Below are positions 25,543 to 35,154 of a stretch of DNA of 64,000 nt, piece by piece. Source of the DNA: QYOJ01 sp964449285 (GTDB lineage: Bacteria; Bacteroidota; Bacteroidia; Bacteroidales; FEN-979). Below the pieces are notes generated by a model. The model was not told the DNA's origin. It made no database searches and saw only the letters and a list, made by a program, of their open reading frames with translations. Positions within the stretch are counted from its first letter, which is position 1. Every line of letters starts with the position of its first letter. A program made the position numbers and the translations under genes. The stretch is from positions 1-64,000 of the forward strand of contig CAYUZX010000007.1 in assembly GCA_964449285.1 (NCBI GenBank), given 5' to 3'.

Positions 25543-25644
25543 CCATCCTATATTCGAAACACCGGACTTTTTGACTTGCTGCTTGGCAAAGGCTTTGACA
25601 TCAATGTGAAAGACGACGGAGGAGTTACACCCAAATGTATTCCT
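25543..25644 (+). pseudogene. Possible remnant of an ankyrin-repeat gene
   Basis: In the 201-bp spacer after hypB, one frame without a start codon reads about 34 residues that fit one ankyrin repeat: GLFDLLLGKGFDIN, then VKDDGGVTPK, matching the LLLxxGADIN and DxxGxTP consensus. A stop lies just upstream (25540-25542) and there is no ATG. It is most likely the tail of a gene lost by deletion. The match rests on a single repeat. Confidence 0.4.
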
Positions 25645-25676
25645 AAAAAAGACTGTCAGAAATGGCAGTATTTTTT

Positions 25677-25708
25677 TTTGACTTTTATATTTAGCTTTTG
25701 TACATTTG
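25677..25708 (+). promoter_or_regulatory. Bacteroidota-type promoter for the outer-membrane protein gene
   Basis: TTTG (25677-25680), 20 nt spacer, TACATTTG (25701-25708). This fits the Bacteroidota consensus TTTG-N19-21-TAnnTTTG. The ATG lies 27 nt after the -7 box. Confidence 0.7.
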
Positions 25709-25734
25709 GCTGATATAAACCAATAAAAGAGCCT

Positions 25735-27168
25735 ATGAAAAAGATCATTTCAATCATTCTTTTTTTCTTTTCGGTAAGCCTCGGATACTCCCAGATGGAG
25801 ATCAGCGCTTACAATGCCACCGGTGGCGGGTATTCCACGACTTTCCTAACCGATTACCAGTGTATTGGTGTCAACCCGGCTAACCTTGGTTGGACCTGGA
25901 ATGAGAACAGCATGAACCTCGGCTTCCTTGAGAGCGCCGTAGGAATCTATTCGGAACCCCTGACCCGAAAGCAAGTGTGGGGTGATCTTTTCAACGACAA
26001 TATCAGTCTCGACTCGGCCGGAAAATCTCTTGCCTCCTCCGACTTCACCAACAAACTGTTGTGGGCGCAAGCCAGTGTGACATGGCTCGGATTTTCCTAC
26101 CAGCACGAAAAGATCGGTGGGTTTGCCTTTACCATCCGCGACCGAATGGTCTGGAGCACCTATCTGAACGATACGGCTTCTTCTTTCCTCTTCGAGGGAT
26201 ATAACTACACGACCTACTTCGATAGCACCGCCAATGTTGGAACTGACAGCACCACCGGATACTCCACCGACCCCCGGATGGCATCTGCCGTTTATAAAGG
26301 TTCAAAACTTAATGCGCTCTGGTATCGGGAATATAACTTCGCTTATGGACGGAAAATCATAGAGAAAGAGAACTTCACCTGGTATGGCGGTATCGCTTTG
26401 CGATATATTGCAGCCTATGGTGGATACCAATACCTGCAGGATGGAAGCAACGTAGAGGCTTTCAGCGCATTCTCCCCCGTGTTTGATGTGAACTACAACG
26501 AGACAACCCCCTCCAAGATCAATGAATCAGGATTGAAACGAGTGGGAGATGGCTTCGGCTTCGATATCGGTTTTAGCTTCCTGATCAAAAAGAAGATCAA
26601 AGTTGGTTTGGCCGTAAATGACATCGGTTCGATCACTTACAACGGAAATGTCTACCAGGGAAACGATGTCAATATTTATCAGATTGAAACTGCCGGCCTC
26701 AACAACTACAACATCTTCTCGCAGGGCCAATTGCTTGTAGCCGATGACAAACCGGGTTCGCCGAGTATGTGGATAGGCCTTGAAAAGAAAAAGGTCAGCC
26801 TGGCCATGAACTTCCGGGGAGGCGCCAGTTATGAGATCAACGACAAGGTAGAGGTGGGCATCGACTCCTACATCCCGTTGAACAAAGATATCCCGGGCCG
26901 TTACGGCAAAGCGATGATGGGCCTTGGTGTCCATTACGATCCGGCCAAATGGGTCCAACTCTCCCTCGGCATGACCACCGGAGGAAATGTAGGCACAAAT
27001 GTCCCATTTGGCGTAACCTTCTACCCTGTCAGGAAAGAGAAGGTCACCTGGCAGATCGGGCTCGCCACCCGCGATATGATTTCGTTGTTCAAATCAACCA
27101 ACGCAACGGCATCTGTCGCTTTTGGTTTCCTGAGGTTTAGTTTCGGGGAACTCAAAGGAGGAAGTTAA
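25735..27168 (+). CDS. Outer-membrane beta-barrel-like protein (DUF5723-type), unknown function
   Basis: This 477-aa protein has a cleavable signal peptide (MKKIISIILFFFSVSLGYSQ). Many short alternating beta strands with aromatic ends follow, with segments such as GINPANL-like VNPANLGW near residue 45, typical of Bacteroidota outer-membrane proteins grouped as DUF5723. It is probably an outer-membrane barrel; no ligand or partner can be predicted. It has its own promoter, and a 7-bp tandem repeat begins 2 bp after its stop. Codon use is more GC-rich and regular than in the hyp genes. Function unknown. Confidence 0.7.
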   Translation: MKKIISIILFFFSVSLGYSQMEISAYNATGGGYSTTFLTDYQCIGVNPANLGWTWNENSMNLGFLESAVGIYSEPLTRKQVWGDLFNDNISLDSAGKSLASSDFTNKLLWAQASVTWLGFSYQHEKIGGFAFTIRDRMVWSTYLNDTASSFLFEGYNYTTYFDSTANVGTDSTTGYSTDPRMASAVYKGSKLNALWYREYNFAYGRKIIEKENFTWYGGIALRYIAAYGGYQYLQDGSNVEAFSAFSPVFDVNYNETTPSKINESGLKRVGDGFGFDIGFSFLIKKKIKVGLAVNDIGSITYNGNVYQGNDVNIYQIETAGLNNYNIFSQGQLLVADDKPGSPSMWIGLEKKKVSLAMNFRGGASYEINDKVEVGIDSYIPLNKDIPGRYGKAMMGLGVHYDPAKWVQLSLGMTTGGNVGTNVPFGVTFYPVRKEKVTWQIGLATRDMISLFKSTNATASVAFGFLRFSFGELKGGS

Positions 27169-27170
27169 TC

Positions 27171-27212
27171 GATACGCGATTTAGGATATAGGATACGCGA
27201 ACAGCGAATAGC
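27171..27212. repeat. 7-bp tandem repeat, six degenerate copies
   Basis: Six consecutive heptamers (GATACGC, GATTTAG, GATATAG, GATACGC, GAACAGC, GAATAGC), all beginning GA, fill the spacer between the outer-membrane protein gene and the UvrA-like gene. They share the 7-bp period with arrays inside that gene. Confidence 0.75.
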
Positions 27213-27247
27213 GAACTTTTCCCGATCTTTGCCGGTAAATCCATAGG

Positions 27248-29752
27248 ATGAAGCGGCATGATCAGATATCGATACGGAATGCCTCGGAGAACAATCTCCG
27301 TTGGGTATCTTTGGATATTCCCAAAAACAAGCTGGTTGTCGTCACCGGGGTCTCCGGTTCCGGGAAGTCGTCTCTGGTGTTCGATGTGATCTTCAGGGAA
27401 GCCGAGCGCCGATACCTGGCCACCTTCACCACGTATGCCCGACAGTTCCTGCAAAAAACTCGCAGGCCCAGAGTGGAATCGGTAACCGGCCTCTCCCCTG
27501 CCATCGCCATCGATCAACACGCCATCACCCGCAATCCCCGATCTACAGTGGGGACACTCACAGAGATTTATGACTACCTCCGGCTTTTATACGCCAGAGT
27601 TGGTATACCAGATACCGGCATCAATAGATCATTATTCTCGTTCAACTCTCCCATTGGCGCCTGTCCTGCTTGTAAGGGACTGGGAGTTGAAGACCGGCTT
27701 GATCCTGCCCTGATGATCAGTGACCCGAAGAAGACGTTGCGTGAAGGAGCAATGGTGATAACAGCCCCGAACGGCTATATCATCTACTCGCAAGTTACCC
27801 TGGATGTGCTGAACCAGGTATGTGAAGCAGAAGGGTTCTCTATCGATATCCCATGGGAAGAACTCACACCAGATCAGCAACATGTAATCCTCTACGGAAG
27901 CGAGAAACTGGAGGTTCCTTATGGAAAACATCCCCTGGAATCACGCATGCGGTGGAGCGGCATCACCGCCAAACCGCGGGAGATGGGATACTATAAAGGG
28001 ATCATCCCAGTGATGGAGACCATTCTCAAACGTGAGAGGAATAAGAACATCCTGAGGTTCGTCAGAACATCCCGGTGTTCACAATGCCAGGGAAAACGAC
28101 TCAATCCCAAAGCACTCTCAGTGACCATTCACGGCAAATCGATCGCCCAACTGGCACAATTCCAGCTGGATGAGCTGCGGCAGACCTTAAACGGCATGAC
28201 CTTCCCGGCTTCTGAAGAAGAGATTGCCCACCCGATTATCGAAAAGATCTCCAGCCGGATCGGTACTTTGGAAGAACTTGGGCTCAGTTACCTTACCCTC
28301 GATCGGGAGTCTACAACCTTGTCGACCGGAGAGGCACAGCGGATCCGTTTGTCCGTGCAGATTGGCATGGAGCTACAGGGATTGCTCTACATCCTGGATG
28401 AGCCCTCCGTTGGCTTACACCCAATCGACTCAATGCGAATCATCCGGGCACTGAAAACTCTGCGTGACAAAGGGAATTCGGTGATCGTAGTGGAACATGA
28501 GGAGGCATTCATCCGGCATGCCGATTGGCTGATCGACCTTGGACCTGGAGCAGGCTCAAACGGCGGAGAAGCCCTCCTGAACATGCCCATTTCAGAGCTA
28601 AGTAACCTTTCTGAACAGGAGATCAGTAAAAATCAAACGCTTCAGTATTTGTTCAGGCTCAAAGGCACAGAGGCACGGAGTCACTCGTCACGCGTCACCC
28701 GTCACGCGTCACTACCTTCACCACCCAGCCACCTGACTCTCACAGGCATCACCCACCACAACTTGCGAAACATAGACGTAACCTTCAAGCTTCAGGCGTT
28801 GAACGTAGTCACCGGGGTGTCGGGCGCTGGAAAATCGTCACTTGTAAATGATGTAGTGGGGAAACGATTACCAGGTACTTTCAGGGAGATCCATGGATGG
28901 GAAAGTATCGATAAAGTGATCGCCATTGATCAATCGCCCATCGGAAAGACGTCTCGTAGCAATCCAGCTACCTATACCGGTTTATTCGATCATATCCGTG
29001 ATCTGTTTGCCTCGCTGTCACAATCAAAAGAGCGCGGCTACTCGAAAAGCCGCTTTTCATTCAATACGGCAGGCGGGCGATGCGAAGGCTGCAAGGGAGG
29101 CGGGTTTCACCAAATCGGTATGCATTTCCTCGGAAACGTTGAGGTGATCTGCAGTACCTGTCTTGGGCAACGGTTTGATGAGGAGACGCTTGAGGTGAAG
29201 CATCTTGGAAAAAATATTGCAGAGGTACTGGATCTCACCATCTCTGAAGCCATCACCTTTTTTGATGATCAGCCAGTCATCCTCAGGTATCTAAACGTTT
29301 TGGAAGCATTGGGGTTGGGATACCTTCATCTGGGGCAGCGTTCCTCAACACTTAGCGGTGGAGAAGCCCAACGGGTAAAACTAGCTACCGAGCTATCCCG
29401 CCCAGCAGCTTCCCATACCCTCTACCTGCTTGATGAACCCACAACCGGCCTTCACCAGGCCGATGTGGCCAGGCTTCTTGAAGCATTGGAAGAACTGGTA
29501 AAACAGCAGCATACGGTGATCGTTATTGAGCATCATCAGGCCCTTATCCTCTCGGCAGAACATGTGATAGACCTGGGTCCGGGCAGTGGAAAAAATGGAG
29601 GAACAGTTGTCGCAACAGGAACTCCACAAACGATCATGGAGACTTCCGGCTCACTTACAGGCCGAGCGCTGGTAGCGGGCAGTGAGCAGTGGGCAGTGGG
29701 CAGTGAGCAGTGGGCAGTGGGCATCAATAAACCCCTAAATCCCCTAAAGGGG
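27248..29752 (+). CDS. UvrA-like ABC ATPase, N-terminal half of a probable double-UvrA protein (runs into gap)
   Basis: 835 codons are visible before the N gap and hold a complete UvrA-like two-ATPase unit. Walker A 1 is GVSGSGKSS (34-42). Zinc-type CPACKG and CSQCQG motifs follow, with signature LSTGEAQRI (about 357), Walker B ILDEPSVGLH (about 383), Walker A 2 GVSGAGKSS (about 522), CEGC...CSTC zinc module, signature LSGGEAQRV (about 702) and LDEPTTGLH (about 727). It is shorter than classical UvrA (about 940 aa) and seems to lack the UvrB-binding insert, as in UvrA2-type proteins of DNA-damage tolerance or drug resistance. Linkers contain 7-bp repeat arrays. After collapsing the gap duplicate, the frame continues into the next entry, so the pair is probably one gene. 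The real substrate is unknown. Confidence 0.85.
28681..28712. repeat. 7-bp tandem repeat inside the UvrA-like gene
   Basis: Four and a half heptamers (TCACTCG, TCACGCG, TCACCCG, TCACGCG, TCAC) encode part of the linker between the two ATPase units of the first UvrA-like half. Four 7-bp units plus a partial keep the gene open. Confidence 0.8.
29677..29725. repeat. 7-bp tandem repeat at the gap boundary
   Basis: Seven heptamers (GGGCAGT, GAGCAGT, GGGCAGT, GGGCAGT, GAGCAGT, GGGCAGT, GGGCATC), organised as two 21-bp units, encode a repeated GSEQWAV peptide. Part of the array recurs just after the N gap. It probably caused the assembly break. Confidence 0.85.
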
Positions 29753-29852
29753 NNNNNNNNNNNNNNNNNNNNNNNNNNNNNNNNNNNNNNNNNNNNNNNN
29801 NNNNNNNNNNNNNNNNNNNNNNNNNNNNNNNNNNNNNNNNNNNNNNNNNNNN
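29753..29852. other. Assembly gap of 100 N, probably artificial
   Basis: Exactly 100 N. The 55 nt before the gap (29698-29752) and the 55 nt after it (29853-29907) are identical. A duplicate of that exact length is what two contigs sharing a k-mer overlap would give. If so, no sequence is missing and the true locus is 155 nt shorter than shown. Confidence 0.9.
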
Positions 29853-32550
29853 GGGCAGTGAGCAGTGGGCAGTGGGCATCAATAAACCCCTAAATCCCCT
29901 AAAGGGGACTTGCTCCCTCCCCTTCAGGGGAGGGCTGGGGAGGGGTTCTCAGGCATCACACATAACCTTCACCGGTGTTACCACAAACAACCTCAAGGGG
30001 GTCGATTTCTCTATCCCATATAACAAGATCACCGTGATTACAGGCATTTCGGGAAGCGGAAAATCCTCGCTGGCGTTTGATACCCTTTATGCCGAAGGGA
30101 GAAATCGTTTTCTTGAGAGTTTCTCGTCTTACGCACGAGCCCAGATGGGGATCAAAGAGAAACCCGGATTTGAGAAGGTTACCCGATTGACGCCGACTTT
30201 TGCTGTTGATCAACGCGATCCCGGAAACAATCCAAGGTCGACGGTGGGAACGTATACGGGAATTTATGATATCCTGAGACTGCTGTTTGCCCGGTTTGCC
30301 GTCTGGCATCCAGAACCCCTAAATCCCCTGAAGGGGACTTACGCCCTCCCCTTCAGGGGAGGGCCGGGGAGGGGTCATCCGCTATCCGGCATCCGGCATC
30401 CGGTTTTAAGCACCCTCTTCTCGTTCAACGAACAACAAGGAGCTTGCCCGCGCTGTGACGGATTGGGCTCAGTGTGGGTATGTTCTTCGGCGAAGCTCGT
30501 CACCCATCCTGAGAGATCACTGCTGGCAGGAGCCCTTGACGGGACCAAGACCGGCCGGTTCTACGGCGAGGAGTTTGGTCAGTATGTATCCATCCTGAAG
30601 GCCGTGGGCGAGCGGCATGCCATAGATTACTCAAAACGCTGGTCAGCTCTCACAGCCATGGAAAAACAACTGGCGATGGAGGGAACCGGGGATGAGGCTT
30701 ACGATGTTTCATGGCATTTCAGGCGGAAAGAACGTACCGGTGAGCATCATTTCAAGGGGAAGTGGATCGGGTTTGCCGGACTTGTTAACCAGGAGTATAC
30801 CCGCAAGCATGCCGACCACCGTGGAGAGGAGATGAAAGCGGTCATGGAAGAGATATGCTGTCCCGAATGCCAGGGGAAACGCCTGAACCGGAAAGCGCTG
30901 TCCTATCTCATCCAGGGAAAAGATATCGCACAAATCTCTTCACTGCCGGTCATTCAGCTGGAAAAGTTTCTGAGAACACTGCCAGACAATTTCCCGGAGC
31001 CGGAACGAGATCCGATCGTTCTGCTAACAAAAGAGATCCTCGAACGACTTGAGATGTTGCTGGGAATGGGACTGGGGTACATTTCATTGAGCCGGCCTGT
31101 GGATAGTCTTTCAGGTGGAGAATTTCAACGGATCAAACTGGCCGGACAGATGGGAACCGGCCTCACCGGGATTACGTATGTGCTCGACGAGCCTACTGCC
31201 GGGCTCCATCCGGTTGATACAGGAAACCTGCTCAACAGGATTGAAATGCTCAGAGAGGCTGGAAACACGATTGTAATGGTGGAACACGACCCTGAAGTAA
31301 TCCGGCGGGCCGACCTGGTGATCGACATGGGGCCAGGTGCAGGAAAAGAGGGTGGCGAGATCATCGCCTGCGGAACCCCGGCAGTGTTGCAGAAAGATCC
31401 CCGGTCAGTTACGGGACAATATCTGAAACGAAACAGGCTTCGGATCACATCCCGAAATCGGTTTGAGGGATATGTAATCCCAGATCCCGGATCCCGGATC
31501 CCGGATCCAAAATCCGGAATCTGGCAACCGGCAACCGGCATCTCTATCCAGGATGCCACCCTCCATAACCTCGATCACCTTTCGGTTTCTATCCCAACCG
31601 GAGGGTTAGTTGCTATCACCGGTATTTCGGGAAGCGGAAAATCAACCCTTATGGATGGCGTTCTTTATGAGTCATGGGTCGCGAAGCAAGCTCACGGTTG
31701 CAAAGAGATTTCAGGGTTTCAGCAGTTTGACAGGGTGATCTCGGTCCGTAAGAAGAGGCACTTCTCAGAGAGCAGGGGTACCGTTGCCACCTTTAGCGGA
31801 ATCTTTGATCTGGTGAGAGATCTGTTCGCCAGGAGCCCGGAGGCAAAGAAGCTGAAATTGACTAAGAGCCATTTCTCGTTCCTCTCCCCACAGAGTGGCT
31901 GCGACCTTTGCAACGGGTCGGGCGAGATCAGGATCAGCATGGATTTTATGGCCGATGTGAAGATCATATGTGAAAAATGTCATGGAAAACGATATCAGGA
32001 GCAAGTGCTAAACGTCAGGATAAACGGGAACAGTATTGCAGATATCCTGGAGATGACATTCCGGGAAGCCGGGGAGTTCTTTGCTCACTGCATCACGAAC
32101 TCAAATGTTGTCAAAATAAACTCAGGGCTCTGCATAACGATATCCGAAATGCTGAAGCCGCTTACCCGGATCGGGCTGGGGTACCTGATACTGGGGCAGT
32201 CGCTCGAGACACTTTCGGGAGGCGAAGCACAGCGGCTAACGCTTGCGCGAGAACTGATCCATCCGGCGAAGGGGGCTTCACTGTTCTTGTTTAACGAACC
32301 CTCATCCGGTCTGCATCCCGCCGATCTCCCTGCCTTGCTAATGCTCTTCGATCAGCTCGTTGACCAGGGCCATTCCGTAATCCTGATTGAACACAACCCC
32401 GAAGCTATACTGCATTCCGACTGGATCATCGACATGGGGCCAGGAGGGGGCGACCAGGGAGGCAAAGTGGTAGCTTCTGGCAACCCCGATGAGATCCTTC
32501 AACAATCCGGTTCGCTCACAGGGAAGTATCTTGCCGATCAGTTAGCCTGA
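29853..32550 (+). CDS. UvrA-like ABC ATPase, C-terminal half of a probable double-UvrA protein
   Basis: The frame is open from the gap to 32550 (about 899 codons); the first possible start is a GTG at 29872. It holds a second two-ATPase UvrA-like unit: Walker A GISGSGKSS, zinc motifs CPRCDG and CPECQG, signature LSGGEFQRI, Walker B VLDEPTAGLH, then Walker A GISGSGKST, CDLC...CEKC zinc module, signature LSGGEAQRL and a last Walker B reading LFNEPSSGLH, with Asn in place of the usual Asp (codon 32293-32295). The N-terminal part is a repeat-derived linker (61-nt repeat and heptamers), not a normal start, which favours fusion to the upstream half. Another copy of the 61-nt repeat and two heptamer arrays interrupt other linkers. 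Confidence 0.85.
29886..29946. repeat. 61-nt dispersed repeat with inverted ends, copy 1
   Basis: 61 nt bounded by ACCCCT and AGGGGT (inverted 6-bp ends), rich in CCCCT/AGGGG palindromes. It is 56 of 61 identical to the copy at 30315. It is read in frame as PLNPLKGT...LPFRGG. A truncated copy lies just before the N gap. It looks like a MITE- or REP-like element. Confidence 0.85.
30315..30375. repeat. 61-nt dispersed repeat with inverted ends, copy 2
   Basis: Second copy of the element at 29886, with the same ends and 5 differences, in the linker between Walker A and the first zinc motif of the UvrA-like gene. It is translated in the same frame as copy 1 and is followed at once by a heptamer array. 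Confidence 0.85.
30377..30404. repeat. 7-bp tandem repeat, four copies, after the 61-nt repeat
   Basis: Four heptamers (ATCCGCT, ATCCGGC, ATCCGGC, ATCCGGT) adjoin the 3' end of the 61-nt repeat copy 2 and are translated in the UvrA-like frame. Confidence 0.8.
31477..31539. repeat. 7-bp tandem repeat, nine degenerate copies
   Basis: Nine heptamers, from ATCCCAG through three ATCCCGG to two AACCGGC, 63 nt in all (exactly 21 codons). They form the linker between the two ATPase units of the second UvrA-like half. Confidence 0.85.
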
Positions 32551-32583
32551 ACGATCTAACAATAGAAAGGGTTGAGGGTTCCG

Positions 32584-32937
32584 TCAGTTGACGTCAATCG
32601 TTTTACTCTTGCTCGTACTACAACTGGTGTGATTCTCCCCTGACAGTGTCATGTTTGCCTTTACTTCATAAGTACCGGAAGTAACATACCGATGTGTTGC
32701 AGTCGTGCCAACCTTTGTTTCAGAAGTACCATCACCGAACTCCCACTCAACGCTGATGTTATATCCACCAGCGTAGTTAACCATCAGGGTAATCTCCTTG
32801 GCATCGTTGGGATTAGAAGTGTGTGAAATACTTGCAAAAAGAAGTTCAACAACACAATCGATAGTATCTTCAGTCGCTTTTCTACAAGAGAGAGAAAGGA
32901 CCACTGCACACAAAAAAAAGGCTCCCAGTTTTTTCAT
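32584..32937 (-). CDS. Small lipoprotein with a PKD-like domain
   Basis: A 117-aa protein with a signal peptide and lipobox (VVLSLSC), so a surface or periplasmic lipoprotein. The remaining part is one PKD/Ig-like fold with the hallmark WEFGDGT and a later HRYVTSGTYEVKA strand. Such domains mediate protein or carbohydrate binding in Bacteroidota surface proteins. The ATG at 32937 (MKKLG) is preferred to one three codons upstream because it gives a standard basic signal-peptide start. It converges with the UvrA-like gene and is divergent from the carboxylase operon. Function unknown. Confidence 0.75.
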   Translation of the reverse strand: MKKLGAFFLCAVVLSLSCRKATEDTIDCVVELLFASISHTSNPNDAKEITLMVNYAGGYNISVEWEFGDGTSETKVGTTATHRYVTSGTYEVKANMTLSGENHTSCSTSKSKTIDVN

Positions 32938-33031
32938 AGGTATCATTGGATTTAGATTGCGGGATTAAAGATAAATATTTTTTCAACATTAGCATTCGCC
33001 AGTTTATTATAAATATTTAACATTTTTGATA

Positions 33032-33063
33032 TTTAAGAGAGTTAATATTTTCATGTATATTTG
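33032..33063 (+). promoter_or_regulatory. Possible promoter of the acyl-CoA carboxylase operon
   Basis: TTTA (33032-33035), 20 nt, TATATTTG (33056-33063). The -7 box fits the Bacteroidota consensus; the upstream element has A in place of G. The accC-like ATG is 54 nt downstream, in an AT-rich 170-bp spacer. Confidence 0.5.
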
Positions 33064-33117
33064 TAACCTGCGAAATTTTTTAACTACTATAATTATTTGA
33101 TTTTCAATGCTTTATAG

Positions 33118-34623
33118 ATGATAAAAAAAGTGCTTATTGCTAACAGGGGTGAAATTGCCGTTCGTGTAATGCGCTCCTGCCGTGAGATGGGGATTGTTTC
33201 CGTGGCAGTCTATTCCGATGCTGATGAAGCCTCCATGCATGTCAGGTATGCCGACGAAGCCTACTATATTGGACCGGCCCCTTCGGCAGAAAGTTACCTG
33301 AACATGGACAAAATCCTGGAGGTAGCCAAACAGTGTAACGCTGATGCCATCCATCCCGGATATGGGTTTCTCTCCGAAAATGCCAAATTCTCTCAGAGAT
33401 GTCAGGAGGAAGGCATCATTTTTATAGGTCCGGGTCCGGATGCAATCAGATCGATGGGTGACAAGATCACGGCCAGAAAGAACATGATTGCTGCCGGAGT
33501 GCCGGTAGTCCCGGGGACAACTGAACCTATCAGTGACGACGCCAAAGCGATGGAGGTGATCAGGGAGATAGGATTACCAGTAATGATCAAAGCTTCTGCC
33601 GGCGGTGGAGGTAAAGGGATGAGACTTGTAAAAGAGGAGTCGGAAGTGGTGAGTTCTATCCGAATGGCCCGTTCAGAAGCAGCTACCTCCTTTGGTGATG
33701 ACGCCGTTTATATCGAAAAGTTCATAGACTCCCCGCATCATATCGAATTTCAGATCCTTGCCGACAAGCACGGAAATGTGATCCATCTCTTTGAGCGGGA
33801 GTGTTCCGTTCAACGCCGCCACCAGAAGATCGTGGAAGAGACACCATCCCCTCTCATCACTCCAGATGTGCGAAAATCCATGGGTGAAGCTGCAGTGGCT
33901 GCCACCAAAGCAGTTGACTATTCCGGTGCAGGTACCATCGAATTCATTGTTGACGACAATCAGAATTACTATTTCCTGGAGATGAATACACGCCTTCAGG
34001 TAGAACATCCTATCACCGAACGGGTAGTGGGTGTCGACCTGGTGAAGGAGATGATCCGCATTGCACAGGGCGATGTCTTGTGGCTGAAGCAGGAAGATCT
34101 CACTCAGGATGGTCATGCTATTGAATGCCGGATCTATGCAGAGGATCCCGACAACAACTTCATGCCAAGTCCGGGCCGCATTGCCCACATCACCGAACCA
34201 AAAGGGTTAGGTGTTCGCTGCGACGGTTATATCTATGAAGGGTATGAGATCCCGATTTACTACGACCCGATGATCTCAAAACTGATCTGCTGGTCCCGTA
34301 CACGGGAAGGAGCTATCGCCCGGATGAAACGGGCGCTTTATGAATACAAGATTACAGGAGTCAAGACAAACATCCGTTTCCTGGAACGGATCATGAGTTG
34401 TCCTGCTTTCAAAGATGGAAACTACAACACCCAGTTCATCGAAAAGAACCAGCCTTGTCTTGTAGGACCCCAGGAAAATGACCCGAAGAACGAAGACCGG
34501 GCAATCATGGCCATCTTTGCTGATTACCTCAGCAAGCTGGATAAGTTTGAGACTAAGGTAGTCGCCAGGGAGGGGACAGCCGATTGGAAAGTTACCGGCC
34601 GGAAGAAGAACCTTTATAATTAA
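33118..34623 (+). CDS. Biotin carboxylase subunit of an acyl-CoA carboxylase
   Basis: This 501-aa enzyme uses ATP and bicarbonate to carboxylate biotin on the carrier protein encoded next. It begins with the family start KKVLIANRGEIAVR. It has the glycine-rich ATP-grasp loop GGGGKGM (about 162-168), the HHIEFQ and EMNTRLQVEHP motifs of the active site, and a C-terminal biotin-carboxylase domain. It is AccC-like in length. Together with the next two genes it forms a three-subunit carboxylase whose transferase part resembles propionyl-CoA carboxylase, so methylmalonyl-CoA formation is the likely role. Gene spacing of 6 and 15 bp supports an operon. Confidence 0.92.
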   Translation: MIKKVLIANRGEIAVRVMRSCREMGIVSVAVYSDADEASMHVRYADEAYYIGPAPSAESYLNMDKILEVAKQCNADAIHPGYGFLSENAKFSQRCQEEGIIFIGPGPDAIRSMGDKITARKNMIAAGVPVVPGTTEPISDDAKAMEVIREIGLPVMIKASAGGGGKGMRLVKEESEVVSSIRMARSEAATSFGDDAVYIEKFIDSPHHIEFQILADKHGNVIHLFERECSVQRRHQKIVEETPSPLITPDVRKSMGEAAVAATKAVDYSGAGTIEFIVDDNQNYYFLEMNTRLQVEHPITERVVGVDLVKEMIRIAQGDVLWLKQEDLTQDGHAIECRIYAEDPDNNFMPSPGRIAHITEPKGLGVRCDGYIYEGYEIPIYYDPMISKLICWSRTREGAIARMKRALYEYKITGVKTNIRFLERIMSCPAFKDGNYNTQFIEKNQPCLVGPQENDPKNEDRAIMAIFADYLSKLDKFETKVVAREGTADWKVTGRKKNLYN

Positions 34624-34629
34624 GCAGCT

Positions 34630-35139
34630 ATGAATGAACTTGAAATTAGTCTGGATGATCGTACGGCCAATGTAAAACTCCTTGAGAGGGAGGGGAACCG
34701 ATACTATATTTCAGTCGACGACAACGAATACGATGCCCATATTATCATGGTAGAGCGTGGTGTTTACCTGATGCTGATGAATGGAAAGTCTTATAATATT
34801 GAACTTATCGAAGCCGGTGGCCCAAAAAAGTATTACGTGAACACTTACCGTTACTCCTACGATGCGGAGATCATCGATGCCGAATCCAGGTATCAGAAAA
34901 GCCGTCATTTAGACCATGGAGACGATGATTCTGTCATCTCCAGCCCTATGCCCGGAAAGGTGGTAAGGATCCTTGTCAAAGAAGGCGATCAGGTGAAAGC
35001 CGGTGATACGGTGGTCGTTGTGTCTGCCATGAAGATGGAGAGCGAATTCAAAGTAAAGAACGATCGGCTTATAAAGGAGATCAAGGTGTGCGAAGGGGAT
35101 ACTGTTGATGCATATCAAACCCTGGTGGTTATTGAATAA
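34630..35139 (+). CDS. Biotin carboxyl carrier protein of the acyl-CoA carboxylase
   Basis: A 169-aa carrier. Residues 1-95 are a less conserved domain seen in the small subunits of these carboxylases, and 100-169 are a biotinyl-lipoyl domain. Biotin should be attached to Lys135 in the AMKM motif. It lies between the biotin carboxylase and carboxyltransferase genes. Confidence 0.92.
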   Translation: MNELEISLDDRTANVKLLEREGNRYYISVDDNEYDAHIIMVERGVYLMLMNGKSYNIELIEAGGPKKYYVNTYRYSYDAEIIDAESRYQKSRHLDHGDDDSVISSPMPGKVVRILVKEGDQVKAGDTVVVVSAMKMESEFKVKNDRLIKEIKVCEGDTVDAYQTLVVIE

Positions 35140-35154
35140 TTAAACCCTGAAAAG

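Noticed and set aside
27171..31539. CRISPR array
   Set aside because: The tandem repeats have no spacers and units of only 7 bp, and most are translated as linkers.
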